Notes: generated from the letters alone by a model not told the origin. A DNA stretch of 64,000 nucleotides from Paguma larvata (GCA_030068075.1 CM057841.1:47285030-47349029), one strand, 5' to 3'. Numbered from the stretch's first letter, positions 1 to 11,809 are shown. Numbers and translations are program-made.

Positions 1-1922
1 ATAAATTCCTAGAAACATACAAACTACCAAATCTGAAACAGGAAGAAATAGAAAATTTGAACAGACCTGTAACCAGCAAAAAAATTGAATCGGTAATCAA
101 AAGTCTTCCAAAAATAAAAGTCCAGGGCCAGATGGGTTTCCAGGGGAATTCTACCAGGCATTTAAAGAAGAGTTAATACCTATTCTTCTCAAACTGTTGC
201 AAAAAATAGAAAAGGAAGGAAAACTTCCAAACTCCTACAAGACCAGTATTACCCTGATTCCAAAACCAGACAAAGACCCTATGAAAAAGGAGAATTACAG
301 GCCAATATCCTTGATGAACATGGATGCAAAAATTCTCAACAAGATACTAGAAAATTGAATTCAACAATATGTTAAAAGAATTATTCACCACCATCAAGTG
401 CAATTTATTCCGAGGCTGCAGTGCTGGTTCAATATTTGCAAATCAATCAACGTGATATACCACATTAATAAAAGAAAGGATAGAAACATATGGTCCTGTC
501 AGTAGATGCAGAAAAAGCATTCGACAAAACACAGCAACCATTTTTTATAAAAACCCTCAACAAAGTTGGGATAGATGGAACATATGTCAACATCATTAAA
601 GCCATATATGAAAGACCCACAACTCTCATCTTCAATGGGGAAAAACTGAGAGCTTTTTCTCTATGGTCAGGAACAAGACAAGGATACCCACTCTCACCTT
701 TACTATTTAACATACTATTGGAAGTATTAGCCTCAGCAATCAGGCAACAGAAAGAAATAAAAGGTATTCAAATTGGCAAGGAAGAAGTCAAGCTTTCGCT
801 ATTTGCAGACACCATGATACGCTGTGTAGAATACCTGAAAGACTCCATCAAAAAATTGCTAGAATTAATATCTTAATTCAGCAAAGTCACAGGATATAAA
901 ATCAATGTACAGAAATCTGTTGCATTTTTATACACCAATAATGAAGCAGCAGAAAAAAGATATAAAGGAATAAATCTCATTTAAAATTGTACCAAAAACC
1001 ATAAGATGCCTAGAAATAAACCTAACCAAAGAGGTAGAAGATCTGTACTCTGAAAATTATAGAATGCTTATGAAAGAAATTGAAGGGGATACAAAGAAAT
1101 GGAAAAGCATTCCATGCTTATGGTTTGGAAAAACAAACATTATTCATATTCTATACTACCCGAAGCAATCTACACATTTAATGAAAGCCTTATCAAAATA
1201 CTACCAGCATTTTTCACAGAGCTAGAACAAACAGTCCTAAAATTTGTGTGGAACCACAAAGGACCCCAAATAGTCAAAGAAACCCTGAAAAAGAAAAGCA
1301 AAGCTGGAGGCATCATGATTCTAGACTTCAAGCTATATTACAAAGCTGTGGTCATCAAGACAGTATTGTACTGACACAAATACAGACACAGAGATTAACG
1401 GAACAGAATAGAAAATCGAGAAATGTACCCACAACTATATGGTCAACTAATCTTCAACAAAGCAGGAAAGAATAGCCAATGGATAAAAGATAGTCACTTC
1501 AACAAATGGTGATGGGAAAACAGGACAGCTACATGCAGAAGAATGAAACCAGACCACTTTCTAACATCATACACAAAAATAAATTCAAAATGGATGAAAG
1601 ACCTAAATGTGAGACAGGAAATCATCAAAATCCTACAGAAGAGCACAGGCAGCAACCTCTTTGACCTCAGCTGCAGCAATTTCTTACTAGACCTGTCTCC
1701 AGAGGCAAGGGAGACAAAAGCAAAAATGAACTATTGGGACTTTATCAAGATAAAAGACTTCCACACAGTGAAGGAAACAATCAACAAAACTAAAAGGCAG
1801 CCTAAGAATGGGAGAACATATCTGCAAATGACATATCTGATAAAAGGTTAGTATCCAAAATCTATGAAGAACTTATCAAACTCAACACCCAAAAAACAAA
1901 TAGTCCAGTTAAGCAATTGGCA

Positions 1923-2073
1923 GGGGACGCCTTGGTGGCTCAATCGGTTGAGTGTCCAACTTCGGCTCAGGTCATGATCTCACTGCTGGTGAGTTCGAGC
2001 CCCACATGGGTTCTGTGTGGACAGCTCAGAGTGTGGAGATTCTGTTTGTCGGTCTCTGCCCTTCCCCCACTTG

Positions 2074-2111
<38 letters not shown>

Positions 2112-2136
2112 CAAAAATAAATAAACATTAAAAAAA
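1923..2136 (+). repeat. tRNA-Lys-derived SINE (felid type) inside L1
   Basis: Has the head, body, (TC)n tract at about 2079-2107 and AATAAATAAACATTAAAA tail. The flanks GCAATTGGCA and GAAATGGACA are a diverged target duplication, and the L1 ORF2 reading resumes directly after it. Confidence 0.92.
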
Positions 2137-2820
2137 TGAAATGGACAGAAGAGATGAATAGAAATTTTTCCAAAAAAGGCATCCAGACAGACATATGAAA
2201 AGATGCTCAGTATCACTCATCATAGGGGAAATACAAATCAGAGCCACGATGAGATACCACCTCACACTTGTCAGAATGGCTAAAATTAACAACAGAAGAA
2301 ACAACAGGTGTTGGCAAGGATGTGGAGAAGGGGAACCCTCTTATACTGTTTGTGGGAAGGCAAACTGGGACAGGCACTCTGGAAAACAATACAGAGGTTC
2401 CTCAAAAAGTTAAAAATAGAACTACCCTACAATCTAGCAATTGCACTAGTAGGTATTTACCCAAAGGATACAAAACTTTAGATATGAAGGGGTACCCACA
2501 CCCCAATGTTTATAGCATCATGATCAACAACAGCCAAATTATGGGAAGAACCCAAATGTCTATCAACTGATGAATGGACAAAGAAGATGTGGTATATATG
2601 TACAATGGAATGTTACTCAGCCATCAAAAAGAATGAAATCTTGCCATTTGCAACCACATGGATGGAGCTAGAATGTATTATGCTAAGTGAAATAAGTCAG
2701 TCAGAGAAAGACAAATACCATATGATTTCACTCATATGTGGAATTTAAGAAACAAAACAGATGACCAAATGGGAAGGGGGAGAAAAAAGGAAAAGAAACA
2801 AATGTTCGTAAGAGACTCTT

Positions 2821-3021
2821 TTTTTTGTAAGTTTATTTATTTATTTTGAGAGAGTATGAGTGGGGAAAGGACAAAGAGAGAGGGAGAGAGAGAATTCCAA
2901 GCAGACTCAGTGCTGTCAGTGCAGAACCTGATGTGGGGCTTGATCTCACAAACTGAGAGAGCATGACCTGAGCTGAAATCAAGAGTTGGATGCTTAACTG
3001 ACTGAGCCACACAGGTGCTCC
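2821..3021 (-). repeat. SINE (felid type), minus, in L1 3' region
   Basis: Reverse-complement SINE: T-rich start, GAGAGAG tract, end GAGCCACACAGGTGCTCC. The flanks CGTAAGAGACTCTT and CATAAGAGATTCTC are the target duplication. Confidence 0.92.
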
Positions 3022-3053
3022 AACCATAAGAGATTCTCTCTCTGTTGTTGTTG

Positions 3054-3273
3054 TTTTTTTTTTAATATTTTAATGTTTTTTTTGAGAGAGAGAGTGAGAA
3101 AGCGAGCATGAGTGGGGGAGGAGCAGAGAGAGAGGGAGACACAGAATCTGAAGCAGGCTCCAGGCTCTGAGCTATCAGCACAGAGCCTGATGTGAAGCTC
3201 AAACTCACAAACTGTGAGATCATGACCTGAGCCGAAGTTGGACACTCAACCGACTGAGCCACCCAGGCGCCCC
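3054..3273 (-). repeat. SINE (felid type), minus
   Basis: Complete reverse-complement SINE ending GAGCCACCCAGGCGCCCC. The tail faces low coordinates. It sits 32 bases after the previous SINE. Confidence 0.93.
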
Positions 3274-3277
3274 TCTG

Positions 3278-3509
3278 TTTTTTTTTTTTTTTTTTTTTTG
3301 ATGTTTATTTCTGTTTGAAGAGAGAGAGAGAGAGTGTGTGTGTGTACAACCAGGGGGGGCAGAGAGAGAGGGAGACACAGAATCTGAAGCAGGCTCCAGG
3401 CTCTCAGCTGTCAAGCGCAGAGCCTGATGTGGGCTTCAATTCATGAACTGTGAGATCGTGACCTAAGCTGAAGTCGGATGCTTAACTGACTGAGCCACCC
3501 AGGCACCCC
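3278..3509 (-). repeat. SINE (felid type), minus, with long T-tract
   Basis: Starts with a run of about 22 T (the A-tail of the minus copy) and ends CACCCAGGCACCCC. Has a (GA)n then (GT)n stretch at 3319-3346. L1 sequence resumes afterwards. Confidence 0.93.
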
Positions 3510-3800
3510 AACCATGAGAGACTCTCAAAGATAGCAAACTGAGCATTGATGGAGGGTGGTGGCTGGGGGATAGGCTAGACAGGTGATGGGTATCAAGAAG
3601 GGCACTTGCTATGGATGTTATATGTAACTGCTGAATTCTACCCCTGAAACCAATATTGCACTATGGTTTCAGGAGTATGTTAACTATGTTAACTAACTAG
3701 AATTTAATAAAAAGTTGAAGAATAAAAACACAATATAATATCATCTTTATGGAGTCTTGAAATTAACAAACATTTCTTTCTTTTAAAAAGGCAAATATCA

Positions 3801-4009
3801 GGGGTACCTGGGTGGCTCCATTGGTTTAGCGTCAGACTTCAGCTCAGGTCATGATCTCATGATCCATGGGTTCAAGCCCCTGGGTCGGGCTGTGTGCTGA
3901 CAGCTCAGAGCCTGGAACCTGCTTCAGATTCTGTGTCTCGCTCTGTCTCTCCTCCTCCTCCACTCATACTCTGTCTCTCAAAAATGAATAAATGTTAAAA
4001 AATATTTTT
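3801..4009 (+). repeat. SINE (felid type)
   Basis: Head GGGGTACCTGGGTGGCTCC, full body and A-rich tail. The flanks AAGGCAAATATC and AAGGCAATTATC are the target duplication. Confidence 0.92.
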
Positions 4010-4021
4010 AAGGCAATTATC

Positions 4022-4912
4022 TTAGAACTGAAATGTTGACAGTGGTTGTAACAGTCAAGGATCCGCTAAGAAACAGAAGGCACCTTAAGGTGGAATTTAG
4101 TAGGTAGTTTCTTCTAAAAGGTCAACTTACAGAAATGTAAGCAGCATTAAGAGAATCAACAACAGAACATGAGAGACCCACGTTCCGGCAAAAGCAGGAA
4201 GCCGTTAGCCCCTATATGCTTTGACGGAGGAAAGGCAGCTCTGTGAAAGGAAAAAGTGTGGGAGAGGGGCCTCTGGGCAGGAGCTGTTTTTGCAGAAGCC
4301 ACCAATGACAGAACTTAGGTGATGAAAAGGGAGGGAGTGGAGAAGAAACACCCTGTTCTCTGGTTTCCTGCAGGTACTTCCCATTGACAGAACCCACTTG
4401 GAAGCCAGAAGGCCAAGAAGCCCATTGGTGCCCCACCGCCTCCCAGGGCTCAGCCTCCCACAGCCCAAGGGAGGTCAGAGAATGGATGTGGAGGAGAGGG
4501 GACACTCAGGGAATGACCAAGCCCAGTCAGTGCCAGTCTGAGGGTAAGGACAGGGATGCTGAGTAAGGCAAGTGCAGGGTTGGATCCTGCCTTTATTAAA
4601 ATTTAGGTATTGTGTCATCATGGAATTTTTTGCTTTTTAAAAACTATTACATTAAAACGTGATTTATCTTGATTACTGAATTTGTTAGCACTGCCCTCCC
4701 CCACACTCCCTTACATTTTGTACCTGAGGCAAATGCCTCACTCACCTCACTCTAATCCTGGCCTTAATTAAAGGGATTCTCTCTGGGTAGGGGAATCATG
4801 GGTGGTTTTATTTCTCATTTTTGCTCATCTGTATGTTCTAAATTTTTGAAAGTGAGCATGTATTTCTTATATAATCACAAATGCAAAATTTTCTTCTTTG
4901 AAAGTAGGGATC
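4022..4912. other. No recognised gene; unassigned, possibly ancient repeat
   Basis: No conserved protein and no clear splice-bounded exon. The wording around 4380-4520 (a G/A-rich stretch following a CAGGTACTTCC motif) resembles the 3' part of an old interspersed repeat, but I could not name the family. Confidence 0.3.
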
Positions 4913-4981
4913 CTTGAGGAACCTGGATGGCTCATTTCGTTAAGCATCCGACTTCAGCTCTGATCATGATTTCATGGTTCA
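4913..4981 (+). repeat. SINE head fragment
   Basis: Only the tRNA-like head remains (GAACCTGGATGGCTC, then CGACTTCAGCTCTGATCATG). The body and tail are absent, so it is an old or 3'-truncated copy. Confidence 0.75.
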
Positions 4982-5415
4982 ATATCTTTAAGAGTATTAT
5001 GGGGCCCAGGGAGAAAATTGCTTGAGAATTTGGTGTTATTAGGTAATGTTTAAGTTTCTTTTCAGCTCTAAAATTGAAGGGTTCTCTGTTCATGTAGGAA
5101 TTTAGATCATATGTAACTTATGGAGGGCAGGAGCAGGGGCTCCAGGTCACTAGGCAGTCTCTGGGGCAGCTCTGAGAAGAGGGGCCGTCTTGGAACTGGA
5201 TTCTGTGTCTAGGTTCCACATTGTTTGACTGATCTTAGGCACCTGGATTTACTCTGCTCTTAACTGTTCAATGGACTTCTGGAAGCTCCCATTTCTGTCT
5301 TGGACTCACGCACAACTCCCAGTTATGATTCAGTTCTCCCAGACTCATTATTTCATTCCTTGTCCTCTTTTATTCTTAAGTGATGTATAAATTTTTACCT
5401 TAACCCTTGACTAGA
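4982..5415. other. No recognised feature
   Basis: Unique-looking AT-rich DNA between a SINE fragment and the LAMTOR5 pseudogene. I saw no open reading frame of note and no repeat hallmark. Confidence 0.3.
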
Positions 5416-5430
5416 CCCTGCTTCCAACTT
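5416..5430. repeat. Target-site duplication of LAMTOR5 pseudogene, left copy
   Basis: CCCTGCTTCCAACTT, 15 bases, identical to 6035-6049. It brackets the retrocopy. Confidence 0.9.
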
Positions 5431-6033
5431 ACTTACTTACTTACTTTCTTTTTTTTTTAATCCTCCAACCAGATTTATTGAACATAACAAAATTCTATAT
5501 ACAAGGTGACCTGGATTTGCTGCCTCAAAACATGATCCTTTCTTTCTTATTTATATTTTGATAAGTCAGTCCACTGAGTGTAAAAAAGCAGCTTACTCTA
5601 AAATTAATAGAAAAGTGCCCAATGCACCCTAAATAAATGGGGCCTAGCCACTGGAAGTTTAGTAGTTCTACAAGATAATTAACATAGGTAGGATCGATCC
5701 CCTATGACAGACTGCTGGAGAACCGATATTCGATGTCAAGAGGCCATTTTGTGCTCTGCCACTGTGATGCCATCATGTTTCTGGATCATAATGTTCCCAT
5801 TATCTGATTCTAGACACACCACAGGAATTTAATGGGGTCTGTGGTTAGCTCAGCTGCTTGCTGGGCTAGAACAGATGTCACCCCAGCATGCTCATCTGAC
5901 AGGGTCCCTGGCAGCCCAGATTAAGACCTTGTGAATCTGTGCACAGGACTCCAACAATGATGGATTCTTCACTATGTCCTCCAAGTGTTGCTCCAAGGTC
6001 ATCTCGGTCCCGCCTGCCGTTCTCCCCGCCCCT
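5431..6033 (-). pseudogene. LAMTOR5: Processed pseudogene of LAMTOR5 (HBXIP)
   Basis: Read on the minus strand this is a spliced-mRNA copy. The 5' part translates to TLEQHLEDIVKNPSLL and the 3' part to [20 protein letters not shown], followed by a 3'UTR that ends with AATAAA and an A-tail (a T-run on the plus strand near 5448-5458). These peptides match LAMTOR5, the roadblock-fold subunit of the lysosomal Ragulator complex that activates mTORC1. Frameshifts and stops separate the two parts, so no functional protein is encoded. Direct repeats CCCTGCTTCCAACTT at 5416-5430 and 6035-6049 are the target-site duplication. No introns are seen. All this fits L1-driven retroposition. Confidence 0.9.
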
Positions 6034-6034
6034 A

Positions 6035-6049
6035 CCCTGCTTCCAACTT
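6035..6049. repeat. Target-site duplication of LAMTOR5 pseudogene, right copy
   Basis: CCCTGCTTCCAACTT, identical to 5416-5430. It marks the 5' end of the retrotransposed mRNA. Confidence 0.9.
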
Positions 6050-6884
6050 TATATCTTAGTTGTCCATAAACCAAGGTCTTACAATATCCAAACACTTCCT
6101 GGATTAGGTAATAATACATCAGATGTTAGCCCCGAATATCTTATTTCATGTTGCCCATGGCATGTACAAGATTACAACAGATTTCATGATTTAAATTCTT
6201 TCTCGTTGATTACCTCTGGAGAAAGGAACAGGGTGGCAAAAACTAAAACCTTGTTTCGAATGAAGCAAAAAAAATAATAATCTGAAATGTAATTATTTCT
6301 AAGAAATTCCTTGTTGGGCTGGCGTCATTTCCACACCAGGGAGGATCATCTTGCAGGGTGTCACAGAAGTGCAAAGTACGTCACAGATCACTGAGCAGTG
6401 AAGAATGTTTTTTTTTTGTTTGTTTTTTCCCCCGCTTCAGTTAACTGAGTCATAGTTTTGTGGAGCAGCCCACGAATATTCACTGGCCTCTGTTACTTTA
6501 TGCAAATGATATTTTTTAAAAATCCAGATGCACTATAAGCTTAGATATTGTATGTAGTATACATACTGGATATGCTTCATGCTTTCTGTTCATCTGCTGG
6601 TATTTGATGTAATTGGTGATTTCTTCTTGCTCTCTTTTGTTGTTTTCTCAGTATGTTCTCATGTTGATGCATGTGGAGAAGGGAGGTAAGTGTAGATGTT
6701 ATTCCCAACCAGGTCACTTATTTGCTGTGAGATCTTTGGCTTGTTTTGCTCTGGGACTCCATGACCCACATCTATCACACAAGGGGAAGACTTGCCTTTG
6801 AGGACAGCTGGGAGGAAAACACAAGAGCCAGGCAACAGAGTCTTTTGGAAAGTAAAAAGTACTATTCGAAACCTAAGTAGTAGT
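6050..6884. other. No recognised gene
   Basis: Non-repetitive sequence by eye. Open frames here are short and have no family resemblance. Confidence 0.3.
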
Positions 6885-7030
6885 AGTAGTAACTATTTCT
6901 AATGCTTAATTCTCAAAATACTATGGAAGGAAACCGAAAACTAGACATTGGTTCCACTTGCCAGATTAGAACAAGATGGCTGAAGAATGTTCCCTGAGTT
7001 CCAAAGCAAGTCAGTGGTGGAGCCTGATAT
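6885..7030 (-). repeat. Probable ancient MIR relic
   Basis: Minus-orientation MIR wording is visible but degenerate (AATGCTTAATTCTCAAAA, GGAAACCGAAA, CAAGTCAGTGGTGGAGCC). A short (TAG)n run lies just before it. Confidence 0.45.
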
Positions 7031-7979
7031 ATCTGCCTTTTTCCAGCCTAAGAAAATATCCTCAAAACTGGAGGTCAGTGATCAGATGTCTTCAAAGTGA
7101 GAACAGCAGAATCTATTTCCAGATCTCCAGCTTCGCGTGAAAGGAGGGCTGCTAGCTCACACAGGTTCTCCTTCTCAAAGCTGCTTTCATAATCTGCCCT
7201 CCTCTTGCTTTACAAAAGGAATGCATATTCTAAACCCGCCCCGAACTGCCCCCGGGGAGTCAAAACCTCTGGGGCACCAAACAAAGGGACACTTTGAGAT
7301 ACATATTTCTGAAAAGGCTCCTTTAATAATTAATCGAAGGGGAAAAAAAACATGCCTACTTTTTGTCTTCCATTGTTTTGTGCATTTTTTTTTTTATTGG
7401 GAGGAATTGGCCTCCATTGGGATATTCTGAATTCAGATATTGTGTAGTGGGATAATGGGGTGGAAATGACTTCACCTCTTTCATCTCTAGTTTATTATTG
7501 AAAAAACCTTTGCTCCTAGCAACAACCTCATGAAATCAAAGCAAACATCAAATCCTCAAAGTACCTTCCCAGGCCCCCTCCCTGCATATGTTAGACAAAC
7601 CATTCCATTCTGTACATTTCATTCAGTACTCACCCCAGAATGTCTTTTGTGGAAAGAAAAGCTACCTCCAAAGGGGTACAAGTAAATAATGTGGATTCCT
7701 TTCAAGGAAACTTCACCTGGGACTATCAGATTATTCAAGATACACTGGATAAATTTGCCAACAAAATTTTCATGTGATTTCTTTCAGATTTTTTGTGCAT
7801 TAGTCAATATGGTAGTTAATAAGGTAGTTTTATCAAAACATATCTTGAAATATTTACTCCAATAACAGTCAGTCCTCATCTTATTTCACTTATAAAGTGT
7901 TTAATGATGCAAGTTCTGGGCTAATTAGTGCAATATGCCTTTCTCTTTCATTGGAAAAGTTCAATCATGAGGTCAAACA
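7031..7979. other. No recognised gene
   Basis: No coding similarity, splice-bounded exon or repeat hallmark that I can support. Confidence 0.3.
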
Positions 7980-8190
7980 GGGGCACCTAGGTGATTCATT
8001 TGGTTAAGCCTCCGACTTCAGCTCAGGTTATGATCTCATGGTTCTTGGTTTCAAGCCCCCTGCATTGGGCTCTGTGCTGACAGATCAGAGCCTGGAGCCT
8101 GTTTGAGATTCTGTGTCTCCCTCTCTCTCTCCCCTTGCCCCACTCACACTCTGTCTCTCTCTTTCAAAAATAAATAAACATTAAAAAAAA
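7980..8190 (+). repeat. SINE (felid type)
   Basis: Full-length copy from GGGGCACCTAGGTG to a long A-tail. The flanks AATCATGAGGTCAAACA and AATCATGTCAAACA are the target duplication (2-base indel). Confidence 0.93.
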
Positions 8191-8557
8191 TCATGTCAAA
8201 CAAAAGTAATGAAGTTAATACTGATTTTTATACATCATTTTATTTTCCAAAGCTGAATACGTGATATTTATATATGTATATGCACACATCCAAGAAATAT
8301 AAAAAAATTCCTCGTATTTCTTGCTTTGTAAATAACTTACAATATTGTTGCATAACATATTGGAGCATTATAATTAAGTGATGGCAAATAGCAGAATTAT
8401 CTTGTTTTTATAAATTATTCTAAACATGAATAAATTAATTATATATGAGCTGCATTACTTGATTCTTGCCTGCTTTTAGTAATGTATCATACAGGATATG
8501 CTCCATAACTTATTTCTCAGTAATTGTCCTAATATTCCTCAAAATGCATATTAACAC
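8191..8557. other. AT-rich DNA, no recognised feature
   Basis: Strongly AT-rich with short TATATA runs. No gene or named repeat recognised. Confidence 0.3.
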
Positions 8558-8573
8558 ATTGACTTGAATTTTA

Positions 8574-8779
8574 TTTTATTTTGTTTGAAATGCTTATTTA
8601 TTTTTGAAAGAGAGAGAGAAAGCATGAGCAGGGGAGGGCCAGACAGAAAGAATCCCAAGCAGGATCTGTGCTTTCATCACAGAGTCCAACATGGGGCTCA
8701 ATCTCACAAACTGGGAGATCATGACCTGATCTGAAGTCAAGAGTTGGACGCCTAACTGAATGAGCCACCCAGGTGTCCC
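8574..8779 (-). repeat. SINE (felid type), minus
   Basis: Ends GAGCCACCCAGGTGTCCC. The target duplication is clear: ATTGACTTGAATTTTA at 8558-8573 and AATGACTTGAATTTTA at 8780-8795. Confidence 0.93.
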
Positions 8780-8852
8780 AATGACTTGAATTTTAGAAGT
8801 CAGACAGAAATTAGCTCTAATTTACTTTATTGGTTTGAAAATGAGGATCAGA

Positions 8853-8968
8853 GGGATGCCTGGCTGGCTTGCTCGGGAGAGCATGTGACTCATGATCTCA
8901 GGGTCGTGAGTTTGAGCCCCACATTAAGTGCAAAGATTACTAAAAACTAAATAAATAAACTTAAAAAA
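8853..8968 (+). repeat. Short carnivoran SINE of an older subfamily
   Basis: About 115 bases: head GGGATGCCTGGCTGGC, then GATCTCAGGGTCGTGAGTTT, AGCCCCACATTAAG and a short A-rich tail. It lacks the long CT-rich body of the other copies. The flanks GAAAATGAGGATCAG and GAAAATGAGAATTAG are the target duplication. Confidence 0.85.
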
Positions 8969-9081
8969 GAAAATGAGAATTAGCGTTGCCAATTAGATTA
9001 TATGGTGAGTGTTTTTCATAAGTGAAAAGAGAAGTATCTCCAAGACTTTTAACAAAAGTGTATTTAAAATGTGGGGTAAAA

Positions 9082-9316
9082 GTGGCACCTGGGTGGCTCA
9101 GTTGGTTAAGTGTCCGAATTCAGCTCATGTCATGAGCTCCCAGTCTGTGAGTTTAAGCCCTAATTGGCCTCTGTGCTGACAACTCAGAGCCTGGAGCCTG
9201 CTTCAGATTTTGTTCTCCTTCCTTCTCTCTCTGTCCCTCCCTTGCTTATGCTCTCTTTCTCTCTGTCTCTCTCTCTTTCTCTCTATCAAAAGTAAATAAA
9301 CATTAAAAAAAATTTT
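9082..9316 (+). repeat. SINE (felid type), first of a head-to-tail pair
   Basis: Complete copy with a long CT-rich tract. The next SINE begins in its A-tail. Confidence 0.9.
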
Positions 9317-9317
9317 A

Positions 9318-9525
9318 GAGGCTCTTGGGTGGCTCAGTCAGCTAAGCTTTGGCTCAGGTAATGATCTTGTGGTTCCTTGGTTCTTGAGCCCTGATTTGGG
9401 CTCTGTGCTGACAGCTCAGAGCCTAGAGCCTGCTTCAGATTCTGTGTCTCCTGTCTTCTGTTTCTGATGCTTGTACTCTGTCTCTCTCTCTTTCAAAAAA
9501 TAAACATTAAAAAATTTTTAAAAAT
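9318..9525 (+). repeat. SINE (felid type) inserted in the tail of its neighbour
   Basis: Starts GAGGCTCTTGGGTGGCTC. The sequence before the first SINE (TTTAAAATGTGGGGTAAAA) and after this one (TTTTAATGTGGGATAAGA) match, so this copy entered the A-tail of the first. Confidence 0.88.
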
Positions 9526-9776
9526 AATTTTAATGTGGGATAAGAAAATTATTTTTACTGACAAATATTGAATTGGCTATGGTGTGTTAGAATTAATATT
9601 TTCCAGTATTTTCTGATTATATCAGATTAAGGTCTCTCTTACATGAAAGAGTAACAAGCATAACTTATTATAATTACATAATTCTCAATATTAGTAATTA
9701 TGTAATCTGATAATTAATAATTCTTGAAATTATTTGAGTATACTACTTGTAAGAAATTAAGCAAGTGAATGACTCT

Positions 9777-9964
9777 GGGGTGTCTTGGTGACTCAGTCGG
9801 TTAAGAGTCTGACTTCGGCTCAGGCCATGATCTCACCATTCATGAGTTTGAGCCCCGTATCAGTGCAGAGCCCGCTTGGGATTCTCTCTCCCTCTCTCCC
9901 TGCCTCTCCCCGACTCACACATACTCTCTCTCTCAAAATAAATAAATAAACAAACAAAAAAAAA
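9777..9964 (+). repeat. SINE, internally shortened
   Basis: Has the head and tail, but the body is shorter than in neighbours. The flanks AAGTGAATGACTCT and AAAGTGAATGACTCT are the target duplication. Confidence 0.9.
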
Positions 9965-10089
9965 GAAAGTGAATGACTCTAATAATTAGGCAACAAATTA
10001 TTTTCCATGTTTTCAATCATTTATTTTCATTAAAATTGAAGGAAGAACTTGTAATGAAATGACTGATCTAGGCAATTATCATTATTGGC

Positions 10090-10870
10090 TGCTAAACCCT
10101 TAGATGCAAAGCTGATGGGGAGCTTGATCATGAGTGGATATAGCTAATAATATTGAACCCACCAATACAGCCTATCACAAAAAAGAGACATTCAGACTTT
10201 AAACTCCCATGAAATAAAAAGTACACATATACCAGCTATGGAGGACTCTTTCCAAAGCATCAAATCCCAATCTAATCAAGCCTCAAGATCGAAATATCAA
10301 TTTTGAGAAAATATAGAGGCCGAGGAGGTGTAATCAGCAAAATCCAGAACATGGGAAACATATCTATAGGGCAAATGGCCCAGTTGTTAAACAAATCAAT
10401 TGCAAGGGGAAAGAAAAACAAGGAGAAAGAATCTATTGATTAAAAAAAAAAAGACTTAAGAGAAGTATCAGCTAAATTTGTGGACATTGTTGGAATCTTG
10501 AGTTGAAAAACCAACACTGAAATCCAAAACGAAAGCATGTGTAAGACAATCCAGGGAAGTTTGAACAATGGCTGGATAGTGGATGATTTACATTTTTTAG
10601 GGGTACTGGTTTGTTTTAAAAGTGTCCTTATTTATCAAGAGATATTTATAGAGGTATTTACAGATGATATTTGGGATTTGCTTCAAAATAAGCCAGCAGT
10701 GTGAAGGGATGGGAGTGGAGGATAGATAGCAGGAAAGGAGAGAAATGAAGGAAGACTGGCCATGCGTTGCTAAGATTGTCAAAGCTGGATGGTGGTCACA
10801 TGGAGATTCATTTTATTATTTTTCTACATTTGTACAGACTTGAGCTTTTCAATAATAAAAATTAAAAGAT
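10090..10870 (+). repeat. Ancient L1 3'UTR relic
   Basis: The stretch ending GATATTTGGGATTTGCTTC, a purine-rich block, CATGGAGATTCATTTTATTA and TTCAATAATAAAA resembles the 3'UTR of old mammalian L1 families. No coding part is recognisable. Confidence 0.6.
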
Positions 10871-11402
10871 AAAACAGATCTAAAAAAAAATAAACTCATT
10901 GAAGGAGTACCGCATCTAGCTGTCAGCTGATAGATCACTAAAACTAATTTTTTGATGATTTATCACTGTGACTTTTGAAAGGATTGAATGACTGAGTGAC
11001 ATTGGTATCACAAAACTCTCCATTCCCATCTGCCTGTTTATATGAACGATACTTGAATGTATAGAAACAAAAACAAACAATAAGAATTTATGCTGAACTC
11101 TTTCATTTTAGCAAGCTGCAATATTTACTCATGAATTCTTGAGCAAACAGGAAAAAAAAGAAAAGACCCATCCATTCTCTTAAGAGATCTGTGTTTTCAA
11201 CAAGTTTTTTTCTTTTTTTTAACCAATATTTTTCTTTCTGCGTTTAACAATTGTTCATATTATTTATCAAGGTTTGTAATGTTTATGTTGTTTTGATCAA
11301 CTGTATAACTAATACCGACTATAATAACCTAATTCCAGAAGAAATTTTTAATATTTGGAGACTTTGGGATCAGGGAAGAAAAACTTTGTTTATTTATTAC
11401 TT
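10871..11402. other. No recognised gene
   Basis: AT-rich spacer up to the SINE that hosts the retrovirus. Nothing assignable. Confidence 0.3.
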
Positions 11403-11423
11403 TTAAAGATTTTATTTTTAAGT
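11403..11423 (-). repeat. Left piece of the SINE split by the provirus
   Basis: Reads TTAAAGATTTTATTTTTAAG, the tail end of a short carnivoran tRNA-SINE in minus orientation. The rest resumes at 17534 after the retroviral insertion. AAGT at 11420-11423 is the left copy of the proviral target duplication. Confidence 0.88.
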
Positions 11424-11796
11424 TGTTACAGCAAATTCTCATCACACGGGAAGAGACAAGCGACACGCACTCAGAGATTCAGAAAAGACTGTTGATTTCA
11501 CACCAGGTGCCAGCCCAGCGGAGTCCTCTCCAAAGGCTGAGCCCCCAGCCCTGGCGCCAGCCTACTTTATGCCTGGCCAGCTTCCAGGTACTGTAAACTT
11601 TCTATCGGCCGCACAGTTGGGCGGGATTGCAGGGGCTCAAGGGGAAAAAGGGGGGCACTTATCGGTTGTGCTGTGTGGGCAGTGGGCTGATCAAGAGGCA
11701 AGCAAGATTATAGAAGCCGAAAGCATGCAAGGGGAGTATACCACTTGGACATCTGACTGGCTCTTTTTTATCTGCTTTTGTCAGCTTTCCTTCTCA
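11424..11796 (-). repeat. 3' LTR of the endogenous retrovirus
   Basis: 373 bases, homologous along its length to 17138-17533 (shared blocks such as AGAGACAAGCGACA and CTCTCCAAAGGCTGAGCCCC). On the minus strand it runs TGAGAAG...CTGTAACA. A TATA-like CATAAAGTAGG lies at about 11563-11573. Small indels separate it from the 5' LTR, so the insertion is old. Confidence 0.92.
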
Positions 11797-11809
11797 TTCC
11801 CCCCTCATT
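11797..11809 (-). other. Polypurine tract
   Basis: Minus strand reads AATGAGGGGGGAA directly before the 3' LTR start. In retroviruses this tract primes plus-strand DNA synthesis. The exact abutment supports the LTR boundary. Confidence 0.85.

Larger units (their letters stand above)
1..3716 (+). mobile_element. Decayed LINE-1, ORF2 and 3' end, cut by the window edge
   Basis: Translations in several frames match L1 ORF2: the region before the reverse transcriptase at 1-480, the palm at 490-876 (ends [10 protein letters not shown], so the usual FADD catalytic motif has decayed to FADT), then thumb and C-terminal parts to about 2750. Stops and frameshifts occur throughout, so it is dead. Four SINEs are nested in it (1923-2136, 2821-3021, 3054-3273, 3278-3509). 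The carnivoran L1 3' end follows at 3510-3716, ending with TAACTAACTAGAATTTAATA and an A-rich tail. The 5' part lies outside the window. Confidence 0.9.

Noticed and set aside
1923..2000. tRNA-gene-like sequence at the head of every SINE
   Set aside because: The heads derive from tRNA-Lys but have lost a foldable acceptor stem and are attached to SINE bodies. No free-standing tRNA gene was found.
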